Source: Lentimicrobium sp. L6
GTDB taxonomy: Bacteria; Bacteroidota; Bacteroidia; Bacteroidales; UBA12170
Length of the DNA stretch: 57,979 nt
Assembly (NCBI RefSeq): GCF_013166655.1
Contig: NZ_JABKCA010000027.1
Location: forward strand, 1-57,979
Direction of reading: 5' to 3'
Of the stretch, positions 9,633-18,726 are shown piece after piece. Position 1 is the first letter of the stretch. Each line of letters starts with the position of its first letter. The position numbers and the translations under genes are program-made. Below the pieces are notes generated by a model. That model had not been told where the DNA came from, did no database searches, and saw nothing but the letters and a program-made list of their open reading frames with translations.

Positions 9633-10034
9633 TTGAAGCCTACAAAATTTTATATTATTGTTTTAGGCGCTTGCATGGCAGGATATATTTGGCTTGGACT
9701 TCAAACCTATTTGCCCTCTGATAAAGTTGGCCTCTGTTTGATCAAACAAAGCACAAATATCCCCTGCCCTTCTTGTGGTACCAGTAGATCTATTTTGAGC
9801 ATTTGTAAAGGTGAATTTTCGCAGGCTCTCCAATGGAATCCTTTAGGTTATATTTCACTTTTTATCACGCTCATTTCTCCTTTTTGGATCCTTTTGGATT
9901 GGGTATCCAATAAAACCACCTTCTTCAAAGCCTATAAAAACATTGAAATTCAATTAAAAAAACCCATCATCTATATTCCAAGTATAATATTAGTATTGGC
10001 CAATTGGATTTGGAATATTCTAAAAGGATTATGA
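9633..10034 (+). CDS. DUF2752 membrane protein
   Basis: This protein of about 133 residues has the DUF2752 hallmark, a short cysteine motif IPCPSCGTSRS near residue 44, followed by a glycine/alanine stretch and WNPLGY at about 69. Hydrophobic segments lie near residues 5-25, 72-92 and 112-130. The function of the family is unknown; the paired cysteines could bind metal or be redox active (inference). The start is taken as TTG at 9633, 4 nt after the TM2 stop, because the next in-frame ATG would remove the first membrane segment. Its stop overlaps the next start as ATGA. Confidence 0.75.
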   Translation: MKPTKFYIIVLGACMAGYIWLGLQTYLPSDKVGLCLIKQSTNIPCPSCGTSRSILSICKGEFSQALQWNPLGYISLFITLISPFWILLDWVSNKTTFFKAYKNIEIQLKKPIIYIPSIILVLANWIWNILKGL

Positions 10035-10495
10035 TTCAAATTAAACCATTTCATTACCAGCCTAGCGAGCATGAAGCTGAGAAAGCTTCCAATAGTTATC
10101 TGATGTCCCTAGTAGCTTTAGTAGGAGGGCTGCCTTTCCCTATTATTAACTTATTTGCTACTCTTTTCTTTTATATTGCCAATAGAAAAGGGACAGGCTT
10201 TGTAAGATGGCACTGCAAACAAGCACTCTTTTCGCAATTATCCCTCCTCTTCATAAATACTGTTGCTTTTTGGTGGACCATCGCTATTCTCTTCGAAAGC
10301 GAAATTATTACCAACTTTTATATATCCTATATTATAAATGCGCTTATTTATAATATAGCCGAGTTTATTGCAACGGTGTATACCGCTATTCAAACCCGAA
10401 AAGGACTGCATGTGAATTGGTATTTTTATGGAAATCTATGTGATTGGCTCACTAAGGATTCCAATGTCAAAGAAATAGATTCTCCATTCCTATAA
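10031..10495 (+). CDS. DUF4870-like membrane protein
   Basis: This 154-residue protein has membrane segments near residues 25-50, 70-95 and 105-125, and a motif around the first two (PFPIINLFATLFFY then FVRWHCKQAL) typical of DUF4870/Tic20-like small proteins. The ATG at 10031 is chosen over an upstream TTG at 10004 because ATGA overlaps the stop of the DUF2752 gene, a common coupled arrangement. The M48 gene starts 7 nt past its stop. The function is unknown. Confidence 0.7.
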   Translation: MIQIKPFHYQPSEHEAEKASNSYLMSLVALVGGLPFPIINLFATLFFYIANRKGTGFVRWHCKQALFSQLSLLFINTVAFWWTIAILFESEIITNFYISYIINALIYNIAEFIATVYTAIQTRKGLHVNWYFYGNLCDWLTKDSNVKEIDSPFL

Positions 10496-10502
10496 AGATT
10501 AA

Positions 10503-11297
10503 ATGATGAACAAATTATTCACCGAAGGGCTCCTCATAATTATCATATTCTTTGTCAGTCTTTTTATGATCAATCAAATCAACTGGATGACTTTTTTCCA
10601 AGTAGAAAAAAAGACGGAAAATTTAGAAGAAGAGCTTGGAGAACTGTTCTATGATTTTATCTTACAGGATTATATTGAGATTCAAGATGAGAATACTCTG
10701 ATAATCATAGATTCAATTTTCTTTAGAATCACCGAACAAAACCACATAGATTCTGATAAAATTCAAATCCACATCATCGATAATAAAGAAGTAAATGCTT
10801 TTGCATTACCTGGAAATCATTTAATTATCAATACTGGATTAATGAGTTCCACAGACTCGCCAGAAGAACTAGCTGGAGTTATCTGTCATGAAATCGCACA
10901 TATAGAACTGGATCATATAATGAAAAAACTGGTTAAAGAAGTTGGGGTGAGTTTATTAGTTTCTTTGGCTGGAGGAAATTCAGGATCTGAAGTTTTAGCA
11001 GAAACAGTTAGACATTTATCCTCCTCAGCATTCGACAGAAAACTTGAAAAGGAAGCTGATTTAAAAGGCGTTGATTACTTAATAAATTCGAATATCGACC
11101 CCAATCCTTTTGCCGATTTCTTTTATAAGATAGAAGACAATGATGATTTTATAAAGCATTTCTCATGGCTAAATACCCACCCAGAATTAAAAGCTAGAGC
11201 TCAATATATTGTAGAATATATCAATAAAAAAGAATATCAATCTGAACCCATTATTTCTGCATCTTCCTGGAAGATACTAAAGGAAACAACTAATTAA
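10503..11297 (+). CDS. membrane-anchored M48-family zinc metallopeptidase
   Basis: This 264-residue protein has one N-terminal membrane segment (about residues 8-27) and an M48 peptidase domain. The zinc motif HEIAH lies at residues 129-133, and the third ligand is in EKEAD (Glu184). A downstream THPE motif near residue 220 is also typical. It resembles the LoiP/BepA-like group that acts in the periplasm or at the membrane on misfolded envelope proteins. It ends the TM2-DUF2752-DUF4870 operon, so a role in membrane protein quality control is a reasonable inference. No terminator is visible after it. Confidence 0.85.
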   Translation: MMNKLFTEGLLIIIIFFVSLFMINQINWMTFFQVEKKTENLEEELGELFYDFILQDYIEIQDENTLIIIDSIFFRITEQNHIDSDKIQIHIIDNKEVNAFALPGNHLIINTGLMSSTDSPEELAGVICHEIAHIELDHIMKKLVKEVGVSLLVSLAGGNSGSEVLAETVRHLSSSAFDRKLEKEADLKGVDYLINSNIDPNPFADFFYKIEDNDDFIKHFSWLNTHPELKARAQYIVEYINKKEYQSEPIISASSWKILKETTN

Positions 11298-11707
11298 TCA
11301 GCAGCAAACACCTGACCTTGAGTATCTAATATTTGAAATAATATAATTCCACACAAAGAAAAGGCAAAGGAAAATCGCTAAGCTTGCAAAAGAAGATAGA
11401 ACGCAGATGACACTGATTTGACGGATTTTCGCTGATTAGATTTTATAATAAGACAAGATTTCGTGTATTAGAATGTTCGCCACCACCCCAGATCTCCTCC
11501 TCAATCGTTTACCATTCCTTACAATTCCTCAAGTCTCCAAGTCTCACTTTCACCAGTTCTCCAGCTCGTTCTTACTTCATCTCGATATGAAAAACAATTC
11601 TTTCAGTAGCACACAACCTTGAACCTTGAACCTTGAACCTTGAACCTTGAACCTTGAACCTTGAACATCTAAACTTTGAACTTTTAGTTTATAACTCCAA
11701 TACATAT
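11298..11707. other. intergenic region with repeats between convergent genes
   Basis: No gene is seen. A stretch near 11395-11445 (ACGCAGATGACACTGATTTG and on) resembles an interspersed repeat common in several phyla, from memory. A heptamer tandem repeat sits at 11615-11666. The pyrimidine-rich part near 11500-11575 is low in complexity. Confidence 0.5.
11615..11666. repeat. tandem heptamer AACCTTG, seven copies
   Basis: AACCTTG repeats seven times without error from 11615 to 11663 and continues for three more bases. Related degenerate heptamers (AAACTTT, AAACCTT, GAACCCT) appear at about 46748-46780. The array lies between convergent genes and outside any coding region. Confidence 0.9.
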
Positions 11708-12826
11708 TTAAAACCCAGCCCAAAGGCCAATAGCACCCGCCAATAATCCCACAGCTACATTTATTGCCTTCATGGTGAAAAAGCTTTTTCTGGATTCTGC
11801 TAGTAATGGTAAGGCACCATGTCCGTCTTGAACAATGGAGCTAGCCAATAATACACTAAATGGAATTAAGCCTTGGAAAAACATAATAACAAATACCAAG
11901 TGTGGGCCAGATTCCGGAATAATTCCAATTAGAACTGCAAGCAGCAATACCATCCAAATATTATCAGTTATCCACTCGTTAAGCTCATAAAACTGTCCTA
12001 AAAAGGCAATTAAAATCATGGCACCAAAAGACCAGCCTAAAATCTTTAAAAAGTGTTTTTTGATCACATGACCCCAAAGGTGATCCTCCAAAAAGTGATC
12101 GGAGGAAGTTAAGAAAATATATAAAGCCGTTATCATTACAATCACATAAGTAAGCATAATCCAGTCGATTGTAAAAGATTCGTGGCCATGCTCGTGATCG
12201 TGGTCGTGAATATGCTGAGGTTGGGCTCCATCAAGAGTTGAAATATCAAAATGCTCATGGTGAAAAACGCCAGTGGCCATTCCAATCAAAAAGGAAACTA
12301 CTCCGAAAATTAATATAGCCCTGATAAAAGTGATATTCTTTAAATTCTGAATAATGGATGTAGCTGACTGAGGATGGGCATCTACTTCATGTTGGTGGAC
12401 TTCCATGTGTCCAGGAGGAACACAGAAAAACTCAAATCGCTTTCCAAAATACATCAATAAAACTCCAACAGCAATGGCAATCGCCATCACAATTAAATTA
12501 ATTAGAAGCGCATACTCCGGAATTAATGAAAACATTACAAAAGCTTCATCTCCAGAAGTAGCTATCATGGCTGTCACCAATGCTGCAAACCGAATGACTT
12601 CATGTGCATAGAGCGAAACAATGGTATAAGCCCCCAAGCAACCAGGAACAATTCCTAACACCGCCGCAAAGATGATCTGAAGGAAAGGAGATTCCTTCAA
12701 GCGATGCGCCCAGTCTCCTCTAGTTTTTACATTCATATATTCTATCACCATCATCATGACCATCACAAAGGTGGTAATCATAATAGTTTGGCTGATAATT
12801 TTATGAAATTCAATATTTTCTAACAT
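11708..12826 (-). CDS. ArsP_2-type (DUF2899) heavy-metal permease, His-rich
   Basis: This 372-residue protein has about ten hydrophobic segments and the paired signatures of the ArsP_2 / putative manganese transporter family: PGCLGAY and ATSGDEAF in the N-terminal half, IPESGPHLVF and QDGHGALPLLAE in the C-terminal half. The two halves look like an internal duplication. A central loop (about 186-215) carries HHEH and HIHDHDHEHGHE, a likely divalent-metal site. Members of the family are predicted exporters; the metal is not proven. It begins one base after the stop of the NRAMP-like gene, so the two are co-transcribed, and they may handle the same metal in or out. Confidence 0.75.
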   Translation of the reverse strand: MLENIEFHKIISQTIMITTFVMVMMMVIEYMNVKTRGDWAHRLKESPFLQIIFAAVLGIVPGCLGAYTIVSLYAHEVIRFAALVTAMIATSGDEAFVMFSLIPEYALLINLIVMAIAIAVGVLLMYFGKRFEFFCVPPGHMEVHQHEVDAHPQSATSIIQNLKNITFIRAILIFGVVSFLIGMATGVFHHEHFDISTLDGAQPQHIHDHDHEHGHESFTIDWIMLTYVIVMITALYIFLTSSDHFLEDHLWGHVIKKHFLKILGWSFGAMILIAFLGQFYELNEWITDNIWMVLLLAVLIGIIPESGPHLVFVIMFFQGLIPFSVLLASSIVQDGHGALPLLAESRKSFFTMKAINVAVGLLAGAIGLWAGF

Positions 12827-12827
12827 A

Positions 12828-14063
12828 CTATAAGTATTTCCAAATCATATAAAACACACTAAATAAACTTAAGAATATCATTCCCACCCAAGCATAAATT
12901 TTAAGCCACTTGGGAGCTTGGTCGTCTTTATCAATAGACATCATAGCCCAATAATTGAGGATGGCTAATAGTGGAGCTGTCACAAAAGAAATGGTGGTGG
13001 CCAAGTCTACCATAAACTTCATACTCTTGCCAAACCAAATCATCAGACCCCAAGAACCCAAAACCAAAACCACCATCCAAATAAGATAGTTTTTATTTTG
13101 AGACGTATTATTAAGTTTTTTGGAGGGCAAAAGTAAGCTAAAAGTTGGTTCGAGCACACGAGGGTAAGCATCTAAAACAGTAATTGAAGTTGAAAGCATA
13201 GTGGTGAAAGCAGCTACTCCTATAACATAATAAGCCCAATGACCTAAACTGGCAGTATACATGTTCACCAATTGCCCAGCAAATGCAACTCCTTTATCAG
13301 AAAACTCTTGACCACTCCCATACATTACAAAAGCTCCTAATGCTAAGAAACCAATAGCTAAAAATGCAGTTCCTATATACCCAATATTGAAATCTCTAAT
13401 GACAGCTCTCATATTGGGTTTTTCATTACCTTCCTCATATTTTGCCTCTGTCCATGTTGAGTGCCAAACAGATATATCAATAGGTGCTGGCATCCAACCA
13501 ACAAAAGCTATCAAGAAAGCAATATCAAAGGCATTGGTCCAATCAAAATGATAGATCCCAGCCAATTCAGATTTAAATGAGAAAGCTATTGCAAAAATGG
13601 TACTAACTGTTAAAACTAGGATAATATATTTCATACCCTTTTCTAAAATCCGAAATTTTCCGATAATTAGAAAAACCATAATTAAAACCATTATCCCCAT
13701 TGTCATCCACTTAATATCAGCAGATAAACCAGTCAAACCACCCAATAACCCAGCAGTCACCATACTTACAGCTACTGTTATGACAAACATGGTAGATAAG
13801 GTAAACAAAGCATATAAAACCAAAGCCCATTTTCCTATTTTTTTATAGCCATGCACTAGACTTTTCCCTGTACTTGCTGCATATCTTGGTGCAAATTCGA
13901 AAAACGGATACTTGAGTATATTAGCCAATAATAATACTCCAATTAAACCAAAACCATAACTAGCACCTGCTCTTGTGCTTTGCACTAAATGAGAAACTCC
14001 CACGGCAGCGCCAGCATATAAAAGCCCTGGTCCAAGATTTTTTAATATTGAAACGATTTTCAT
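12828..14063 (-). CDS. non-canonical NRAMP-family divalent metal transporter
   Basis: This 411-residue protein has eleven or so membrane segments and the NRAMP (SLC11) layout. The first helix begins GPGLLYAGAAVGVSHLVQS. Canonical NRAMP proteins have DPGN here and a MPH motif in the sixth helix for Mn2+/Fe2+ binding. Here the first is replaced by VSHL and the second region reads GWMPAPIDISVW. The substrate may therefore differ from Mn/Fe, or coordination may use the histidine. It is the first gene of a two-gene operon with the ArsP_2-type permease. A TAATTTTG promoter box (14081-14088) and a perfect inverted repeat (14109-14140) lie directly upstream. Confidence 0.75.
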   Translation of the reverse strand: MKIVSILKNLGPGLLYAGAAVGVSHLVQSTRAGASYGFGLIGVLLLANILKYPFFEFAPRYAASTGKSLVHGYKKIGKWALVLYALFTLSTMFVITVAVSMVTAGLLGGLTGLSADIKWMTMGIMVLIMVFLIIGKFRILEKGMKYIILVLTVSTIFAIAFSFKSELAGIYHFDWTNAFDIAFLIAFVGWMPAPIDISVWHSTWTEAKYEEGNEKPNMRAVIRDFNIGYIGTAFLAIGFLALGAFVMYGSGQEFSDKGVAFAGQLVNMYTASLGHWAYYVIGVAAFTTMLSTSITVLDAYPRVLEPTFSLLLPSKKLNNTSQNKNYLIWMVVLVLGSWGLMIWFGKSMKFMVDLATTISFVTAPLLAILNYWAMMSIDKDDQAPKWLKIYAWVGMIFLSLFSVFYMIWKYL

Positions 14064-14080
14064 TCGTATTATTTGATATA

Positions 14081-14088
14081 CAAAATTA
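14081..14088 (-). promoter_or_regulatory. TAnnTTTG box of the NRAMP operon
   Basis: On the minus strand the box reads TAATTTTG, 17 nt before the NRAMP ATG. No TTG is found at the usual -33 distance; that position falls at the inner edge of the inverted repeat at 14109-14140. Confidence 0.45.
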
Positions 14089-14108
14089 CATTATTCTTTA
14101 TTGTTAAA

Positions 14109-14140
14109 AATAAAAATTGACTTCATAGACAATTTTTATT
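14109..14140. promoter_or_regulatory. perfect 11-bp inverted repeat, candidate operator
   Basis: AATAAAAATTG (14109-14119) and its exact complement CAATTTTTATT (14130-14140) are separated by 10 nt, so the half-site centres are 21 bp apart, two helical turns. It lies between two divergent genes, so it cannot end a transcript of either, and abuts the -33 region of the NRAMP promoter. A metal-responsive repressor site is the simplest reading; the regulator is not in the window. Confidence 0.5.
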
Positions 14141-14264
14141 CTACTTTCTGGTCTACAAATCATAATATCAGGTAAATCACTGATTTATAAAGAATGATAA
14201 AAAGTACTATTTTAGCAAACTTATCAAGTTACATACTACAAAATCAATAATTAATTATTTAAAG

Positions 14265-17200
14265 ATGAGAAAAATTACTCTAAGCCTTTTGGCTATTTTG
14301 CTTTCTATCCAGTTTATCTCGGCACAAAACCAAAAGGATGAATTTCCTAAATGGGTTCAGATGATGAGTGATGAAAGTGCTAATTTTTATGATGTTCAAG
14401 CAGAATTCAATGCTTATTGGGCAGGTAAATCTCCTGCAAAAAGCTCTGGTTGGAAAGTTTTTAAGCGCTGGGAATACATGATGCAATTTCAGATTGATGA
14501 GAATGGCAATAGAATTCCTGCAGATCAAGTTTATAAAAGAGTAAATAATTTCAAAAGCCAAAGAACAGTAAAATCCGATGCTAACTGGACTAATATCGGC
14601 CCAATAAATCTACCTATAAATACAGGTACTGGACAACCCAATGGAATGGGACGAGTAAATGCTATAGCTTTTCACCCAACTGATGCAGATATTGTTTTCA
14701 TAGGCGCTCCTCAAGGAGGTTTATGGAAAACTGCAGATGGTGGAAGCACATGGGAAGTTTTAACCGATGACCAACCCACGTTAGGTGTATCAAGCATTAT
14801 CATCAACCATGACAATGCCGATATTATTCTTATTGGAACTGGTGATAGAGACGCTGGCGATTCTAATGGCATGGGGGTTTTCAAATCTACTGATGGAGGA
14901 GAAACTTGGACCGTTTCAAACGATGGTATGGGTAATCGTACTGTTGGAAGAATGATTCAAGATCCTAATGATTCGGACATTATCTTGGCTGCAACTGATG
15001 GTGGTGTTTATAAATCTAGTGATATGGGAGCTACTTGGACACAAAGCCAAAGTGGTAATTTTAAAGATATCCTTTTTAAACCAGACAATTCTTCTGTGGT
15101 TTATACCATTTCATCAAATAATTTTTATAAAAGTACCGATAATGGTGATAGCTTTACAAATAGTAGTAGTGGACTTCCTGGTGGAAGTAGAGGAGCCATT
15201 GCTGTTACTCCTGCCAATCCAGAAGTAGTTTACGTATTGCTTTCTAGTGGAAGTGTTTATGGAAGTACAAGTAAATCAGACGACGCTGGAGATAGCTGGA
15301 CCGTAAAATCTACAAGTCCAAATATTTTTGATTACAGCTGCGATGGTTCTGGTAGTAATGGTCAAGGTTGGTATGATATGGATATTGCTATTGACCCTAA
15401 CGATGAGAACTTTGTTTATGTTGGTGGAGTAAATACGTGGGTTTCTAGTAATAGTGGAAGTAACTGGTCTATCAATTCACATTGGTATGGTGGATGTGGT
15501 GTTCCTTCTGTTCATGCCGACATGCACGTTTATGAAATCAACCCATTAAACAACAGACTTTATAATGGTAATGATGGTGGACTTTATTATACAGATAACC
15601 AAGGTGATTCTTGGCCTCAAATTAGTAGTGGTTTAGCTATTTCTCAAATTTACAAGATAGGCTCTAGTGCTACTGTTAAAGATTTAGTGATCAATGGCTA
15701 CCAAGATAATGGAACAGCAACTTTCACGTCTGATGGTTGGAAGACAGTAATGGGTGGCGATGGTATGGATTGTGCCATCGACCCAGTTGATCCAACTTAT
15801 TCTTATGGTGAGTATTATTATGGTGCTATTGATAGAATTAAGAACAATAGTCAAAATCAAGGTAATATTGTAGGTGGAATTAGCGAAGAAGGAGCTTGGG
15901 TAACACCATTTCTTATTTCTTATGCCGATGCCAATACTATGTTTGTTGGTATGAAGGGTGTTTGGAGAACTAATAATGTAAAAGCAAATTCTACCAGCCA
16001 AGTTCAGTGGACAAAAATCACTGACTTTAGTGGTTCTAATTGTAGTATGCTCGAACAAAGTGACGCCAATCCTGATATCCTTTGGGTAGGAAAAGGAAGC
16101 TCCATGTATATGACCCTTAATGCTAACGATGAAGCCCCTACTTGGAACATTGTAACCAATATGCCAGGAAGTGGTGATATTAGATCTATTGCTACAAATC
16201 CAAATAATGAGGATGATGTATATATGGCTAGAGGAAACGGGATTTATTATTCTAACAATCTTTGCGAAACTTGGACAGATATTTCTGGTAGCTTACCAAG
16301 CATAGCTATGAATAGTATTGTATTTTACAAGAATAGTGGTGATGGTTTATATGTTGGAGCCAATGCTGGTATCTATTACAAGGATTCAAACCTAGATGAT
16401 TGGGTGCTTTATAATGATGGTTTCCCATTATCTTCTAGAATTACAGAATTAGAAATTTATTATGATGCCGCCAACCCTTCTCAAGACCTACTCAGAGCCA
16501 GTACTTATGGCCGTGGGCTTTGGGAAACCCCAATGTTCCAAGGCGTTTTAACTGCTAATTTCAGCGCTGACCAAACAAACATTCCTTCTGGTTGTACTGT
16601 TCAATTCTCAGACTTATCTATTGGAGTTCCAACTTCTTGGAACTGGACATTCGAGGGAGGAACACCAGCTACTTCTACAGAACAAAATCCTATTGTAGCT
16701 TATGAAAACAATGGAGAATTTGATGTAACACTTGAAGTAACAAATGTAAATGGAAGCGAAAGCATTACCGAGGAAAACTATATCTCAGTAGTAGCAGGAT
16801 TAACTCCTGAAGTTCATTTTTCAGCCAGTCAACAAGGTTTTTGCGAAGGTGATGATATGATCGTGGAATTTACTGATGAGTCACTATATTGCCCTACAGC
16901 TTGGACTTGGACTTTTAATCCTTCATCTGTTAATTTCTTAGAAGGTACCGATGCCAATTCTCAAAATCCTAAATTAGAATTTACAGCTAATGGTTCTTAC
17001 GATGTAAGTTTAGAAGTACTTAATAGTAATGGGAGTTCTACAAGCACTGAACTTGCCTATATTCAGTCAGGAGGCTCTGCTATTCCTTTCTTTGAAGATT
17101 TCGAAGGAGAAGACCCTCTATCTAGAGGTTGGATTATTGAAAATGAAGATGACGGTATCACTTGGAAAGATTATAATGTAGCAGGAACAGAAGGTTCCAA

Positions 17201-17897
17201 AGCGATGGGAATCAATTTCCATGATTATGTAAACTTTGGAGCCAGAGATAGATTAATTACCCCTGCTCTTTCATTACCAGCAAACTTTATAGATATTACT
17301 TTCAAACATGCCTATACACAATATTATTCTGCTTATACCGACTCACTTATTGTTTTAATTTCTACAGATTGTGGTGAAAATTGGACAAGAATATTTGAAA
17401 AAGGAGAAGATGGAAATGGCACATTCGCCACTCATGAATTAACTACCGATGCCTTTGTTCCAGCTGAAAGTACAGATTGGTGTGGTTCAGGTTGGGGTAG
17501 CGAATGTTACTCTATCGACATTAGCGAGTATGGAGGAATGAATAATGTGAAAATTGCCTTTGAATCTTATAATATGAGGGGTAATTATCTTTATATTGAT
17601 GATATCATGATAGATTTTTATGCTGGAATTGACAATACACAAATAAATGAGAATTTATTAAGCATTTTCCCTAACCCAAGTAATGGTGAATTTTCTATCA
17701 ATCTTATTCAAAATATGAAAGATGCACAGATTGAAATTTATGATCAATTAGGTCAACAAGTATTCTTCCTTGCCAAAACAGACATCACTAAAGCTGAAGA
17801 ATTTAGAATCAAGCTCGAAGGTGTTTCTACTGGTGTCTACTTAATGAAAATTAGTAATGAAGAATTAAGCATTCAAGATAAAATTATTGTGGAATAA
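14265..17897 (+). CDS. T9SS-secreted protein with Asp-box propeller, PKD and jelly-roll domains
   Basis: This 1210-residue protein has a signal peptide (residues 1-20, FISAQ). Residues about 110-760 form a sortilin/BNR-like beta-propeller with many Asp-box motifs (ADGGSTW, TDGGETW, SDMGATW, DDAGDSW). Two PKD domains follow (about 762-846 and 850-935), each with a WTWTF-type core. A MAM or choice-of-anchor-J-like domain covers about 941-1120. The last 80 residues form a type A T9SS sorting tail (IFPNPSNGEF, then VYLMKI). It is therefore exported across the outer membrane and probably attached to the surface or released. The ligand or substrate is unknown; no catalytic motif was identified. A strong hairpin terminator follows at 17918-17955. 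Confidence 0.88.
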   Translation: MRKITLSLLAILLSIQFISAQNQKDEFPKWVQMMSDESANFYDVQAEFNAYWAGKSPAKSSGWKVFKRWEYMMQFQIDENGNRIPADQVYKRVNNFKSQRTVKSDANWTNIGPINLPINTGTGQPNGMGRVNAIAFHPTDADIVFIGAPQGGLWKTADGGSTWEVLTDDQPTLGVSSIIINHDNADIILIGTGDRDAGDSNGMGVFKSTDGGETWTVSNDGMGNRTVGRMIQDPNDSDIILAATDGGVYKSSDMGATWTQSQSGNFKDILFKPDNSSVVYTISSNNFYKSTDNGDSFTNSSSGLPGGSRGAIAVTPANPEVVYVLLSSGSVYGSTSKSDDAGDSWTVKSTSPNIFDYSCDGSGSNGQGWYDMDIAIDPNDENFVYVGGVNTWVSSNSGSNWSINSHWYGGCGVPSVHADMHVYEINPLNNRLYNGNDGGLYYTDNQGDSWPQISSGLAISQIYKIGSSATVKDLVINGYQDNGTATFTSDGWKTVMGGDGMDCAIDPVDPTYSYGEYYYGAIDRIKNNSQNQGNIVGGISEEGAWVTPFLISYADANTMFVGMKGVWRTNNVKANSTSQVQWTKITDFSGSNCSMLEQSDANPDILWVGKGSSMYMTLNANDEAPTWNIVTNMPGSGDIRSIATNPNNEDDVYMARGNGIYYSNNLCETWTDISGSLPSIAMNSIVFYKNSGDGLYVGANAGIYYKDSNLDDWVLYNDGFPLSSRITELEIYYDAANPSQDLLRASTYGRGLWETPMFQGVLTANFSADQTNIPSGCTVQFSDLSIGVPTSWNWTFEGGTPATSTEQNPIVAYENNGEFDVTLEVTNVNGSESITEENYISVVAGLTPEVHFSASQQGFCEGDDMIVEFTDESLYCPTAWTWTFNPSSVNFLEGTDANSQNPKLEFTANGSYDVSLEVLNSNGSSTSTELAYIQSGGSAIPFFEDFEGEDPLSRGWIIENEDDGITWKDYNVAGTEGSKAMGINFHDYVNFGARDRLITPALSLPANFIDITFKHAYTQYYSAYTDSLIVLISTDCGENWTRIFEKGEDGNGTFATHELTTDAFVPAESTDWCGSGWGSECYSIDISEYGGMNNVKIAFESYNMRGNYLYIDDIMIDFYAGIDNTQINENLLSIFPNPSNGEFSINLIQNMKDAQIEIYDQLGQQVFFLAKTDITKAEEFRIKLEGVSTGVYLMKISNEELSIQDKIIVE

Positions 17898-17917
17898 CAT
17901 AAATCTATCAATAAACA

Positions 17918-17955
17918 AAAAGAGGAGGGTTTCGTAAATGAAACCCTCCTCTTTT
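17918..17955. terminator. bidirectional terminator
   Basis: A perfect 16-bp stem (AAAAGAGGAGGGTTTC and its complement) with a 6-nt loop lies between two convergent genes. A-rich and T-rich ends on both sides let it serve the plus-strand T9SS gene and the minus-strand SatP gene. Confidence 0.9.
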
Positions 17956-17972
17956 GTATTTTACAACATGAA

Positions 17973-18560
17973 TTATTTAAGATTAATCCAAGGTTTACCA
18001 GTTTTTAAAATTTCTTTTCCAGCAACATCATTAATAACAATTGCCGCCATCATATACCAAGCACCTAGAGCACAAAGTATCAATTCGTAACCCGCTACAA
18101 CATTCAATATTGGCAAGCCAAAGTGCCCTAGATCTAAAAGAACGAACCCTATGAGGAGCAATGTAAAAGTAAAGGCCATTGCAAAATGGACAAACCAAGA
18201 GGCAACCCATAAAATCGCCACCAATAAAGTCCAAACTACCAAATAATAACCTACATCAGTAGTAGATGAAGCATAGACACCAAAATGGTTTGACATCCAA
18301 ATAAAACCTAAACCAATCCAGAAAGCACCGAAACTAACAAATGCTACATACCCAAAGTTGTTTCCCATTTTCTGTTCCATAAAACCAGCTATCATTTGAG
18401 CTAGACCACCAAAAACAAATCCCATGGCTACCACTGGCCCTAGACCACATAGTCCAATATTATGCAATTGTAACAAAAGTGTAGTTAAACCAAAGCCTGC
18501 TAAACCAATCACTGCTGGGTTAGCCAATTTTCCATTATTCATACTATAATTTTTAGTCAT
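17973..18560 (-). CDS. satP: SatP/YaaH-type acetate (succinate) transporter
   Basis: This 195-residue protein has six membrane segments and the GPR1/FUN34/YaaH motif near its N-terminus, here NPAVIGL at about residues 14-20. Family members are inner-membrane channels or proton symporters for acetate and succinate. The length is typical. It is a single gene ending at the bidirectional terminator. The first ATG is used; an in-frame ATG six codons later is also possible. Confidence 0.85.
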   Translation of the reverse strand: MTKNYSMNNGKLANPAVIGLAGFGLTTLLLQLHNIGLCGLGPVVAMGFVFGGLAQMIAGFMEQKMGNNFGYVAFVSFGAFWIGLGFIWMSNHFGVYASSTTDVGYYLVVWTLLVAILWVASWFVHFAMAFTFTLLLIGFVLLDLGHFGLPILNVVAGYELILCALGAWYMMAAIVINDVAGKEILKTGKPWINLK

Positions 18561-18671
18561 TTTTTCAGCTGGCGAAAATAGGTTTAAACTACAGTGAAAC
18601 TACTATAAACACTAGTTTATACTCATTCTTTTTAAGTAATGATGGCCAAGAGCTAAGTCACTAAAAACCAT

Positions 18672-18703
18672 AAAAAAAAAGGGTTACCCGAAATGGATAA
18701 CCC
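18672..18703 (-). terminator. terminator of the superoxide-reductase-like gene
   Basis: On the minus strand GGGTTATCC and GGGTAACCC form a stem with one mismatch over a 4-nt loop, followed by nine T residues. It lies 24 bp past the stop of the gene at 18727-19104. Confidence 0.8.
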
Positions 18704-18726
18704 TGATATATTTTTCAATAAAACAA

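Noticed and set aside
10004-10030. Upstream TTG extension of the DUF4870-like gene
   Set aside because: The ATG at 10031 overlaps the previous stop as ATGA, and the extra nine residues are not conserved in type.
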